A stretch of 64,000 bases of DNA from Acridotheres tristis (Eukaryota; Chordata; Aves; Passeriformes; Sturnidae), in NCBI GenBank assembly GCA_037013685.1, contig CM072886.1:60132933-60196932 (forward strand), read 5' to 3'. The notes beneath the pieces were generated by a model. It searched no databases. It saw only the letters and a program-made list of their open reading frames with translations, and was not told the DNA's origin. The position numbers were made by a program, and so were the translations under genes. Shown piece after piece: positions 23,774-34,819 of the stretch. Position 1 is the stretch's first letter. Every line of letters begins with the position of its first letter.

Positions 23774-26700
23774 TTAGATCCTCATTTGAAGGATCTTTGT
23801 GTACATCTGTTGCACCATTCTGAATGCACTTGGAGGCCCAGTTTTCTAGGCATGATCTTAGCCTTGTGGGAAATGCATGCTCTGCTATGAGATTGGTCTA
23901 GCTGGACCACTAATAAAGCTAAACTGTTATTTGGATGCCCAGCTTTATAGCAGGACAGATGATTACATTTTATTTTATTGGACTGCTAAGAATTTGTTAA
24001 CTTAATATTGTAGGCATGGTGCTCTCTCTGAGCAACTGCTAAAGCAGACAGTGGCCAACTTAATCTAAATTGTTCTCCTTAACTACACCTCCTTTTTTAA
24101 ATAGAAGAAGGCTCACACTTATGAGACAGCCAGAAGGTGTGCCAACACCTATGATAACTTTGTAAGATGTCTGCTGACAGATGTGCTTGACATGAGACTT
24201 TGAATGTTAACGTCTCAGTTTCTCTTTCTTAGAAGTAGCCACAATTTTTCTTTGATTATCCTGATATAAGGCAGTGACAAGGACTGATCCATCCAGGAGG
24301 GCCTAGTAAGTGTTTGCCTTTAAAACAAACATCATCAATGTTTTACAGATCGATCAGCAGGGGTCGTGTCTTTGCCAGTGATGAAAATACACCTAAAAAT
24401 CTCCTTGTTAATTGGATCATGTTCTTTCTGGTATGAGTTTACTGGGTGTTGAACCCAGACCTTTTCCCCTCACATATAAATATTATAATGATAATCCCAG
24501 TGGTAATATGTTTATTATGTTATTATCACGGTGCCAAGCAGCTGCATTCATGGAGGAAGACCCTGTTTTGCTGGATGTTACACAAGCTCAGAATAAAGCG
24601 GGCGGCTCTGGCTGAAGGGGCTAATGATCTAAGTAGGAGGCAGGACTCAAAGCTGGATATAGACCAGCTGGCATAGAAGGCCAAGGAAACAATAAGACAG
24701 CACTAATCAGTGAATATGCTGTGATCTCAGCATAACAAGTCTCTGTTGACAAGCTTTCAGTAGAAAAGCATTTCCCCATTCCCCTTGGAACAATAAGAAA
24801 AAAGAAAAGTTTTAAGAAGTAATTAAAAAGAGGATAGTATTTTAATCTTGCATGGTTATTGGGGTCAACTCCTAATTGTAAAATGGCAAGTTTAGAAGAA
24901 AACCCAAGAGTGCTCATTTAAAAATCTAACATAAGGGCTAACGCTTGTCTTGGAGTGGATGAATAGACAATGGGAACCTAGAAAATGAAGAATAGCATGA
25001 GAAGGAGCAAAACAGAATTTGCAAAAATAAGAGTGACATGCTCTAAGAACTGAATTCGGAAAATACACTTTGCAGTAGCTTTCTGAAAGGACAAGGTCTG
25101 ATTTGCCAGTGCTGGAGGAAAAAAGTTTCAGTAATCACAACATGAGACAGTGAGAGGGTGCATGAGATTTTAGCTGAGCAGGTGTTAACCAGGTCTCTAC
25201 AGGTATTCCCTCAAGCAGGGTAATGAAGTACCAACTTAAAGAAGAAAAAGGGAAAAAATGTTAGAAAATTTTTACAGCCCAGAATTTCTTGTAATTACAT
25301 AATTAATGTATTAGTAATCTAAAATAACATTAATCAGCTTCAAACCATGTTTATCCCTGATTTATTTTTTTCCTTCAGATGTTATTTGAAAAAGTAGTGA
25401 CTATCCACAGCTAGAACAATAATGCACACAATTAAGCCTCTTCAACCACGTACTGAGGGATAAAGTGTTCAGTTAGCACTAGTATTACTAGATATCTTAT
25501 TCAGGCTATATATGTTGCTGAGCACTGTTATCTGATAGCATTAGTGGACAAAAAACTTCGTAGATCTTGGCTCTCTTAATCTATGCACCAGTACTAAATG
25601 ACTCCTGTAATGTAATGGAATCATTTCCATTAGAGTTTTAAGTACAGTTGAAAGGGCTTGTTTGATTATACTAGTTTCTTTTCTCCTTCTATAAAACTGT
25701 AGTACTACACCTACAGCTTTAAAAACTATGAAATATATTTCTACTAACTCTAAGTCTTGACTGGTTTCAACACCATTTTTTACCCACCTACTATAATTGC
25801 TGCAAAAAGGATTTCTGGGGAAAAAAAAGGAATTTAAACTATTTATCTAACTTTCTGGAAAATTAAATTTATTTTTGTCTGTGCTGTACAAATTCTCCTC
25901 TAGATGGTAGCAGAGAACAAAATCTAAGGGACTTCTACTGTGCGACTGTGATGATATTAAATAAAGACCTCCTGCTGGTGAATTATGATTTAGAGAAGCT
26001 GAAAAGTCACTCTATAGTAAATTATCTTCATGTTCAGTTTTCATTTGACATAGGTAAGAAGAATTATGCTGGATACACCAATTGTTCCTAGTAAACTGGA
26101 GTTTTGAAGGAATTTTATTATCAAAAACCTTAACGCACTATGATTTGCCTTTACAAAACTGTTATGCAAACCGTTCCTTAAAAATACAAATATAGTTATT
26201 TCAACAGTCCTAAACATCTTCTGTTTTCTTTATAAAACCTTCTCTTGATTTCCTTAAATGTAGTTGAAGTGAAATCTCCTGCCATATGCAATAGTTACTG
26301 GATCCTGAAGTATTTGCATGAACAAAGGTTCATGCAAACTTTTTTTCATATTAGCGATGAGTAACTAATATCGAACTTCAATATTTGCAGTTTCTCATCT
26401 TGTACATCAAAAAATACCCTTCCAGGTTCTTAGTTTCAAGCTGTATTACACAGGCTTCTATATCTTAAAATGTTCTGGAATGAAGAGTAGTAGAGCTCAC
26501 AAAAAGATCCCATGTAAACCACTTTCTTTTCAATTCACTAGTGAATGAAAAAAGAGAATCCTTCTATAGGTGCATGTACCTGCCCTATGACCGCTGGTTT
26601 TATTAAAGCCAAGACATCCCTCTAAGCAGCAGGAAGAGAAACTAGGCTGCAAAATTATCTCAAGCCTGGATACAGAAGGCCTCATGTTGGTAGAATGAAT

Positions 26701-26859
26701 CACAAGCTAAAAAGTGTGTGTAAGCCTCTATTCATCATCTTCTGTTGTCTTTAATTTCGCATCAACAGATTCAGATTCTAATTCCCTATTATTTGCAAAT
26801 ATTAAAAATCATTATCCCATGACCTCTGAAGACTCCTTCAGCAGGTAACATTTCTTTTT

Positions 26860-28130
26860 GATAAGGCTGGGTTCTCCTTCACAGCAGGAGGGGTCAGCAG
26901 CAGCAGGGGACCGAAGGGGCTGTGCTGGCTGCCCAGGTGTGCTCCAGCTGCAGCAGGGCGCTCTTTGGACAGCCCATGGCATCCATCCCTCTGTGAGGAC
27001 AGTGACATCCAGCTCCTGGGCATCCTGCAAGCAAGAGGGACCTGTGACAGAGGGGATCTTCCACAGAGCTGCCAGCAGAATAGCCCTTCATGGGCTGATG
27101 GAGATCCTGGACACTGGCGAAGACAAGCTGTGCTGCTGCTGGCTGACCTCAAGGTGAGCCCTACTGATGCTGGAAGAGCTCCTTTCTGGCCTGGATTCTC
27201 CAAAGGCTTACTGGGAGCCCTTGAAGGACTTCCTGCAGAGCATTCCTAGCAGATCTTCTCATGACAGAGCTCTACAAGGAGTGCATGGGAGCCATGCAGA
27301 GGAGCAGCAAGCAGGCACAGCTGGAGGAACTGAAAGCATAAGCATGGATTGCAGCCTGCTGGATGAGCAGGCACTGGGAGGGGACAGGCATCTGCCTGCC
27401 AAGGGACTGAGTCCTTCAAAGCTGGTGTTTCTGGTAGCTCACCTTTGCTGGGGTGGACTTGTGTATTGGGGGGAAATGACTGGACAGCAAGCCTTCCATA
27501 GTGTGGGCTTGGCTGGAATCAAGTGCTGGGAAGCAATGCTGGGCTTCCTTCCTTCCTCAAGCACAGGAGCCCTGATGGCTGGCTGGGAGTGCCAGCACAG
27601 CTGCTGGCTGCCTCCTGCCCCAGGCCAGCTCTGGAGTTGGACTTGGTGAAGCTTGTGCTGCTGTTCCCTCAGCGTGGCTGAGAAGCCACAGCAGCCAATC
27701 TCTTCCTGAGGCAGCTGCTGGCCTTCTCTCAGCACATTGGCCACACCACCTGCAAAATCTCTCCAGAAACACAGCTTTCCAAAGCAGAGTCTTCCACCAC
27801 AGAAGGTAGGATGGCACTAAAGGGCTCTGTGCAGAGCTTTGTCTCACGAGAGCAGAGGAAATCCCAGCGGAATAAAGCAGAGTGACTGCAGCTCCCTAAC
27901 CCATGCAGCTCTCCAGTGAACCAAGGGTCACATTCCCAGTGACTGAACACTGTGTTCCCAAGGGAGGCCCTTGAAGAAAGGTCTGATGCAAACCAGCCCG
28001 AGGGATCTCCTCTGCAGAGCAGAGACAAGAGTGGGACAGACTCTCTTCCTGCTCCAGGCTGTCCCTCGCCACCTGCAGACTCCAACACTTCTGCTTTAGG
28101 CACCCATTACTTTGTCTCTCACCAGCCCAG
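26860..28130. other. GC-rich, coding-like block of unknown nature
   Basis: About 1.3 kb stands out from AT-rich surroundings by high GC and abundant CAG/CTG. Open frames exist in several phases on both strands (for example 26838-27203 minus and 27167-27649 plus). On the plus strand, short stretches look like real protein in alternating frames, for example EDSDIQLLGI near 26996, ELLSGLDSPKAYWEPL near 27174 and ELYKECMGAMQRSSKQ near 27269. This pattern suggests a frameshifted pseudogene of a helical-repeat-type protein or a degenerate mobile element. I do not recognise the family and make no functional claim. CAG/CTG richness alone also produces open frames. Confidence 0.35.
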
Positions 28131-31100
28131 AGACTAGGGTTAGGCTGACTGGGATGTGCAGGAGAACTAGGGAGCCTGTTAGAAGAAAGAAGGTAAAGGG
28201 AGGCAGCTTTGGTTAAATCAAGAGCTGACTGCAGTTGATCCTACCTTTCCCCATCTCATCCCATTGTGGGGTAGAAATTTTTGCAGGCTCCTCAGACGAA
28301 AACAGTAAGCCAAGAAAAAGGGAGAGAAGTGACTCATGGGCAGAGGAGAGGGAATGGCGTCCAGCAAGGAAAAAGGACAGAAGAGACTGAAACTAAGCAC
28401 AAAGGTCCAGAAGAGGAAGGGGCCCAGCTGAGTACCAGGCTCTGCTGACCAATTTTTCTCAGCTCTCAACCCTGATCTAAGTCAGTTCAGCTTGCTGGCC
28501 AGGGACAGCCAGGGATGGTGCTACACAGTGTTTGGGAAGACCTCTATGGCAGCTCCCCAGGGGACTCCATTGAGTCCTGTGCCTTGGCACTGGGGCACTG
28601 CACATCTCTGCACGTGCATGGACTCCAAAGGACATTATTTCCAGTGGGGATGAGGTGCCAGAGGTAGCCTGTCACCAATGTCAGCACTAGTTCTCTCCTC
28701 TGGGCTGTAAAAGATTCCTTGTCAACCATGTTTCCCAGAGAAAGGGGATCCAAGGCATGCCTATTCCTGCCTCTGGAGATTTATCAGTGCCTTCTGGCTC
28801 TGCTGTTGCAGGTACCAATCTCCTGTCCCTGGCGGAACCTCTGTGACCCCCGGGCTCTTGCACCTGATATCCACCACTGCTTTTCTCTCTCTCCATTTTA
28901 CTTTCTCTCTGCCTTATAATTTGTTCCTGTTGCCTCTGGTGCTCTCAGTGGGCACTCTGGAGAAGAGCCTGGGTCCCTCATCTTCATTTCCTCCCAGCAC
29001 ATTTAAAAAGAAATGTATATTTTAGTTTTTAGTTTATGTTTCTAGAGAGATACATATTGATAACACTTCACAGTGACAGAAGAAAGGTTTTCCCTGGGGA
29101 AGAGATGCCAGTGAATGGCTGAAAGGGAAGATATCCTCACCACCTTCTGGTGATAGATGGAAAATTCTGCATCAGAGAGGAATTCTCCATCTTCCAAAGC
29201 ATAGCACAGGTGGCTGCACAAGTGCTTTAAGGACCTGGCTGGTGCTTTTTTACACACCTGGAAGCCTGGAATGTAGCAGCACCACTTTCCTGGAATCCAC
29301 CAGTGTTGAGGCTGTAAGTTGGGAGTTCTGGAGAGGAATTTAGCCTCAAGCAAACTTTTTCATAACTTATTTTGGAGTATGGAGAAAGTAAATGCTTGAA
29401 AAATTATTCTTTTTTCGTCACCTGCTACACATCAGTGCTGGTACAAAAGCTGGGTTCCAGTTCATGAGAGTGAATGTCCAACCAAACTACTCTTAAAGAC
29501 TTTTGTAAGGCAGTGGTTTATGCGTTGAAATTAATTGACACTAATCAGAGAGTCCACAGTATAAATAGTATGCATAAAATCAAAATCTGTTAACCCTAAT
29601 CATGAAACTATATGTTCTTGATATACAGAACTGTGAATTGTTTTACAGAGAATTAGTTTTCTTCTGGTTTATTCCAAAGAAGAGATTTTTGAAACCTTTT
29701 TAGAATTAAAGAGTGGAAACTCTCAACTAATAAAACATTAATTTTTAATGAAATTTTGTTCCCACTGAGGACAAGGGAAAAGCAGAGATTCATTTATAAA
29801 ACTGCAAATATTAGTGCTAATTATCATCATAGGTGTAGGTGACAGCAAGAAAAATATGAACATTTAATGGTATTCCTGGTAACCACAGAGGTTAGAGGTT
29901 AGTGGAAGTCTGCCTACTACTTCAAGAAGACCCTTCGTTTAAGTCAGATGTTCCCTGCACTGTAATTAATACTAAAAACCTTTCAATGTTTTGGTATCAC
30001 TTATGGTAGCAAAGACTTGTATTTTCTTTCTTGAATTTTCCAAATCCAGTCCACTTCCTTATGACCCACGGAGCTCCCAGTTGGTTTTAGGCCACTGTTT
30101 CCATTTTACTTCAAGGCTTCAAGAATTCTGAGCTTGGTTCAGCAAAGTACCAAAGTGTTCACGTAGCATAAGAAGATAGAGCACCCTTTTCATGAGGTTA
30201 TTATTAGATTTAGGTATATTTTCTTGTGTAATTATAGCAAATTTCAGCTGCAACCATTAATATTTTCCCATTGCTAACATTCTAAGAAGATTGAACTATT
30301 AATATGCACATGATTTATGTGCAGTGTGTGTGAGCACACAGCAAATGCCTTCAGTTTCAGCACTCACACATGCCTATAAGTTGATGGATACAAATGTGCA
30401 CAGATACAAGGATCTACAGGGAGCAGATGGCTCCACTGTCTGTTGCTGTGTCCACAGCACTACTTTTGATTAAAAATTAGATTGAAGGCTGTCAGCCACC
30501 CAAAACAAAACATCCTTGAGTGCATCCCATTCAATCATTCCGATTGCAACTACTAAATAAACACACCCTCCTGGAGATACTTCATTTGGTGTTTACATTT
30601 TTTTCCTAATGGTTGTTTTAATGTACATTTGGGATAATCAATCAAAATAGCCCAGCAATCATCCTCTCTCTATATTTTCAAATAATCAGAATACACATAC
30701 TGTTCTATTCTGCACACAGGTTTGTTTCACTGTACTTGTTATGACACTGAGTAGGGATTATATTTTTCATGTTTTCACCCATTTGTTTCCACAAACCAAC
30801 TTTATTTTGGCTCTGACATGTCAAGGCACCAAAGCTAGTTAAAATTCAATGAAAACTGCAGTCCTATGGGATTTAAAACTATGCTTTAATGCTTTGCTGA
30901 AATTAGGAATCTCTGGAGGGAGACATGTAGAAGTTTGGTAATTTTCCCAGGAATTTCCAGTGAACAGATAAAACTCACATCATTTCCTGAGTATTGCCTT
31001 AACAGTATACACATACCAATAAGCCAGGCCTAACCTGAATTGTGACATTAAAAAACTCCCTGAGCAAGTTTAACTGCGCCATTAGTCTCACATTTATAAC

Positions 31101-31446
31101 TATGTATCAGCTAAATTGTCAACATATTTTCTTTCGCAGTTGCAATAGGAAAACTACCCAAAAGAAACATCTTTTTGGAATTTTTCCAAGTTTTAGTTAT
31201 GGGAGAATACTATCAGCTGCAAAATTGCTAGGTTTGTAAAGTTAGTCACCCAAAAATAGATTTGCTACCAAACAGGCCTTGATATGAAATAGAACACAGG
31301 AATAGCTGTATGCTAGTTCTCTTTAAAAGCAAATTACTTAAAAAAATAAAACTAAAACATGAAAATAAGTCTTAAAAAGCTCACAGCTGCATATAAGTTT
31401 AATAACATTAGATAAGTTTAACAAAATAATGTATTTATCAAGCCAT

Positions 31447-31500
31447 CAAACACATGGCTTACCATGTGTTTGTAAATTCTGTCTGTAAATTCAGACAGAA
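31447..31500. repeat. Two adjacent perfect inverted repeats
   Basis: The first hairpin has 11-bp arms (CAAACACATGG at 31447-31457 and its complement at 31462-31472) with a 4-nt loop. The second has 9-bp arms (TTCTGTCTG at 31477-31485 and its complement at 31492-31500) with a 6-nt loop. The 9-mer TGTAAATTC also occurs as a direct repeat at 31471 and 31484. Confidence 0.85.
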
Positions 31501-34239
31501 AAAATATTAGCAAGACCGCCTGTATGTTTCTTGTTTCTAATTTTAATTCAGAATCATTTGTTACTCATTAACAATTAGTTTCCCTAAAAAAAGGAACCTG
31601 ATATAAAATTCATGTTGGCAGTGTTGTAGGGTGAATGATAAAATGGTTATATCTCTATTTCCAAACAGTCTAGTTTGCTTTTCTGAAGAAATATAACCTG
31701 TCTTTCTTACAAGGAAACAGAGGGGAAACATTTTAAAAGTTAAGTAACATTGTCTTTCAAACCTAAACAAACACTCAAGGGGAATTTACATTCCCATGAA
31801 AGGAAATGGTAATATTTGACAGTACTAGAATTAAGTGTAAGCTTTAAAATTACTATAATTGATGTCTGTGAGTCTTTTAAGCATGGAAGACACACAGAAA
31901 ACAATGATATAATGGGGAAACTATAGTCATTGTACAGAAGTCATACATCACAAATATATTAGTGTTTTCTAAACAAGAAAGTATATTTGCATTTTCAGAT
32001 ACAAGAAGGAGTAAGGTTTCAAACCCGAAGATATGAAATAATCACAGAATCGCAGGAAATACTTCCCCCTGGTTTACTAGCTGTTTAAAAGAAAACAAAT
32101 AAAGAAGAATAAAGGTTGAATTGGAAGTTAATAAAAAGAAATCTGTCCTGTTGAACACCTTTTGTTTTTGGAAAGGGAGACAAGAAGACCAAGTCAGTGA
32201 GATATGAAGTAATTCAGCATATTCAGAGCTTTATTATTGAGCTGTAACAGATTTAACAATGTTGTATGTAGAACACTTTAAAGAGTGATAACATTTAATA
32301 TTGGTAAATGCAAGCAGGAAAAAGCAAATCTTGATTATACATACACCATTAGGCTGTAAATTACCTACTACCTCTGAGAAAATAGGCTTTGAAGTCACTG
32401 GGGATAATATTAGAAATTCTTGGTAAAGGAATGAAGAACAACATACTTCATTGCCGCAAAGCTTCAGTCTCTTCCTTTCAAAGAAAACAGAAAGGGGTGA
32501 AAAGGAAGGACAAAGATACCAATAATTTCCATGTAATGAGAGATTAACTAGAGTCCTCAGTGAGGACAAGAGGCAACTCAGGGTATATGAAGTTATGAAA
32601 AGCATGGAGGAGGTGATTAAGCCATGATTACTTGTTTATTTCTCAGAGCACAAGAACAAGACAGCCCTCAATGAAATTACAAGGCAGCTGCTTTAAAAAG
32701 AAACCAAGGGAAGTACTTTTTCATGCAGCACATAATTAAACAGCAGAACCCAGGGGATACTGTGGCGGTCAAAAAGATAAGTTAATTCAAAATATATTAG
32801 AAGTGTAAGATAGGCCTATGATTGGCTATTAAACATGATATTCCAGATGAAATTTCCGTCTTGGAAGTCCTGATGGCTACAGTACAAGGTAAAAGGATTG
32901 CTCTGTTCCTTTGCTGCCAGCTTTGCTCTAGTTCCCTTCACCAGGCTTCGTGTGCTAACCCACTTTAGAGTTCCATCTCCTTCCTTCTTATGCTCTTGTG
33001 CCTGACTTTTTCCATCTGTCTTTCCCTCCTTCCAGCTGTTTTCCGGATCAGCTGTTTTCACCACCGCACAAAGCCCAGATGGCTGAGCACTGAATACAGA
33101 GAGACATGCAGTTCCTGTGCCTGGAGCCGTGTGATATCCCAATCCTGCTCCTGTAGTGGCAGAAATAGGTGGAGTCTAGTCACACAGAGGAAGTATGAAG
33201 GGGAGAAGAATGCTTATGGTCTTCAGAAATATTATGTTCTGACCCCTGAGTATCCACATGGATTATGTGTGGCTTTCCCCGCAGAACTCTGGCAGTTGAT
33301 GACTCTTGGGCAGTTTCACAAACACAGTGAAAGGCATTTCCTTGATTCCAAAAAAACGACCATGTCTAAACTTGAAGTCACCCTCCCAGAGGTACCAGAT
33401 TTCCACAGTGAAAAAAGCTTTGATATTATCTGTACTGTGTGTGTGTCATAAATCACTTTTATTCTGTTCCCAAAAGCAGATCAATGTTTTTAGCCAAAGC
33501 TCAACAAGAAGCCTACTTGTGGCAGACACAGCCCATGGAAAGTTCCATCTGGACAGTTTCAGGCTGGCAAATATTAAACTGGAAAGAGCAATTTATAATG
33601 GAAAACGTTAAGAAGTCTCATGCATGGCTATCCAGTTCTTCCAAACTTCTTTCTCCACTTAAAGTACATATGTGCATGTATGTATGGGTATATTTTCACA
33701 TACATGCAAACTGGCACCACTGAAACTATACTAAGAGAATGTTGTTTCTGTAAATCTCCTTCCCCAGTGAACAGCCTTTGCCTGGGTTTTCCAGCACAGC
33801 ACTCTCTTGCTCAGCATAAGCAGGGCATTTGAACGTGGCACAATACCATTTTAAGCCACTATTACAGTTTCATCTACCACAGTTGGCAATTACTTGAAGA
33901 AAAGAAAACGACCGGCCTATTGAAGAGTGTGTAACCGAGCCCGCAAGGACCCTTTGGGATATTCCAGGTTCCGAGCATGCCAGCAGCTGTGACTGAACAG
34001 AAAGCTCACAGCGCTGAGCTCTCCTTGCAACACAATACCACATTGTCCGGGGCAAGCTAAGAACACTCCTTCTGCAGATAAGATGAGCTTGGCAGAAGTA
34101 CCTTTTAATGGCCATATTTCACTCGCAAGATAAACATATTCCTTAAAGCTTACTACTCATTTTTCCATTTTTTTCCCCCGTGAAGAGTCTCTGTAGAAAT
34201 AAGTAAGTAAATAAATACTTCTTCCTGGGACTGTTTTGG

Positions 34240-34729
34240 CTGTGACACCCCAGCTCTCCCTTGCTTGGGGCAGCTGCGAGCGGGCACCGTGGCTCTGCGG
34301 GTGTGGGACAAGTGCGTGCTTTCCGTAGGAACCTGGAGCCGGGAGACTCCGCTGCGGCTACGGCTGTCCGTGCGCGCCGGGCCGAGCCGAACTGAACCGA
34401 ACTGAACAGAACCGGGTAAGGCCGGGCCGAACTGAGCCGGGCCGGGCCGGGCCGGGCCGGGTCGAGCCGAGCCGAGCCGAGCCGAGCCGAGCCGAGCCCG
34501 CGGGGCCACTGCGCCCCGGGGATGTGGCCCCGGGGATGGCGAAGGCTCCCCGCTGCCCGCCCCCGGAGCCCGTCCCGCCCCGCCCCGGCCGTAGCGGCGG
34601 CCCCGCCCCGCAGAGGGCCCCGGGGCGGGCGCGGCGCGGAGCGGGCGCGGCGGCGGCGGCGGCGGGAGCGGGAGGTGCGCGCAGGTGGCGGCGGGGCCGT
34701 GCGGCGGCGGCGGGAGGGGGGGATGCGGC
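34240..34729 (+). promoter_or_regulatory. MBOAT1: MBOAT1 CpG-island promoter and 5' UTR
   Basis: GC content rises sharply from about 34240 and stays high to about 35000, spanning the MBOAT1 start. There is no TATA box. GC boxes occur at about 34573-34588 (CCCGCCCCGCCCC) and 34608-34618, and CGG-rich tracts lie just upstream of the ATG. A 125-bp pentanucleotide array (34376-34500) lies 230 bp before the start. Upstream ATGs at 34522 and 34723 share a frame different from the main frame. The transcription start site is not defined, so whether the array is promoter or 5' UTR is open. Confidence 0.75.
34376..34500. repeat. Pentanucleotide array, 25 in-register units
   Basis: The 125 bp divide without slippage into 25 five-base units. 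The core is five GCCGG (34436-34460), one GTCGA, then six GCCGA (34466-34495). The left half holds degenerate units such as ACTGA, ACCGA, ACAGA and ACCGG. The consensus is (G/A)C(C/T)G(A/G). It gives rise to long repetitive open frames on both strands that should not be taken as genes. Confidence 0.95.
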
Positions 34730-34819
34730 ATGGCCGAGCCGCCCGGAGCTCCGCACCGCACCACCGGCTCCACCCTGCTGCACCCGCTGAGCGCGCTGCT
34801 GGGCATCCCGCTGGACCAG
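34730..34819 (+). CDS. MBOAT1: MBOAT1 coding exon 1 (30 codons)
   Basis: The ATG at 34730 has G at -3 and G at +4, a strong initiation context. It reads M-A-E-P-P and continues RTTGSTLLHPLSALLGIPLD-Q to a GTGAGG donor at 34820, in phase 0. Human MBOAT1 has the same RTTGST-LHPLS-LLGIPLDQ block at the same place, three residues further in. The paralogue MBOAT2 shares TTGST but differs afterwards, so MBOAT1 is preferred. The product is an ER multi-pass lysophospholipid acyltransferase (LPLAT1/LPEAT1) that transfers mainly oleoyl chains to lysophosphatidylethanolamine and lysophosphatidylserine in the Lands cycle. This exon is the cytosolic N-terminus before the first membrane helix. An out-of-frame ATG lies 7 nt upstream. 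An in-frame GTG at 34685 is not a likely start. Confidence 0.95.

Larger units (their letters stand above)
20058..34239. other. Intergenic DNA upstream of MBOAT1, no gene supported
   Basis: This is mostly AT-rich non-coding DNA. It includes an AT-rich palindromic cluster (23730-23773), a GC-rich coding-like block (26860-28130, listed separately) and two adjacent perfect inverted repeats (31447-31500). I found no exon with acceptable splice signals and a recognisable protein segment, and no RNA gene. Distal enhancers for E2F3 or MBOAT1 could lie here, but I cannot point to one. Confidence 0.55.

Noticed and set aside
34685..34729. In-frame GTG upstream extension of MBOAT1
   Set aside because: The ATG at 34730 has a strong context and gives an N-terminus that matches the family. 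Non-ATG starts are uncommon.
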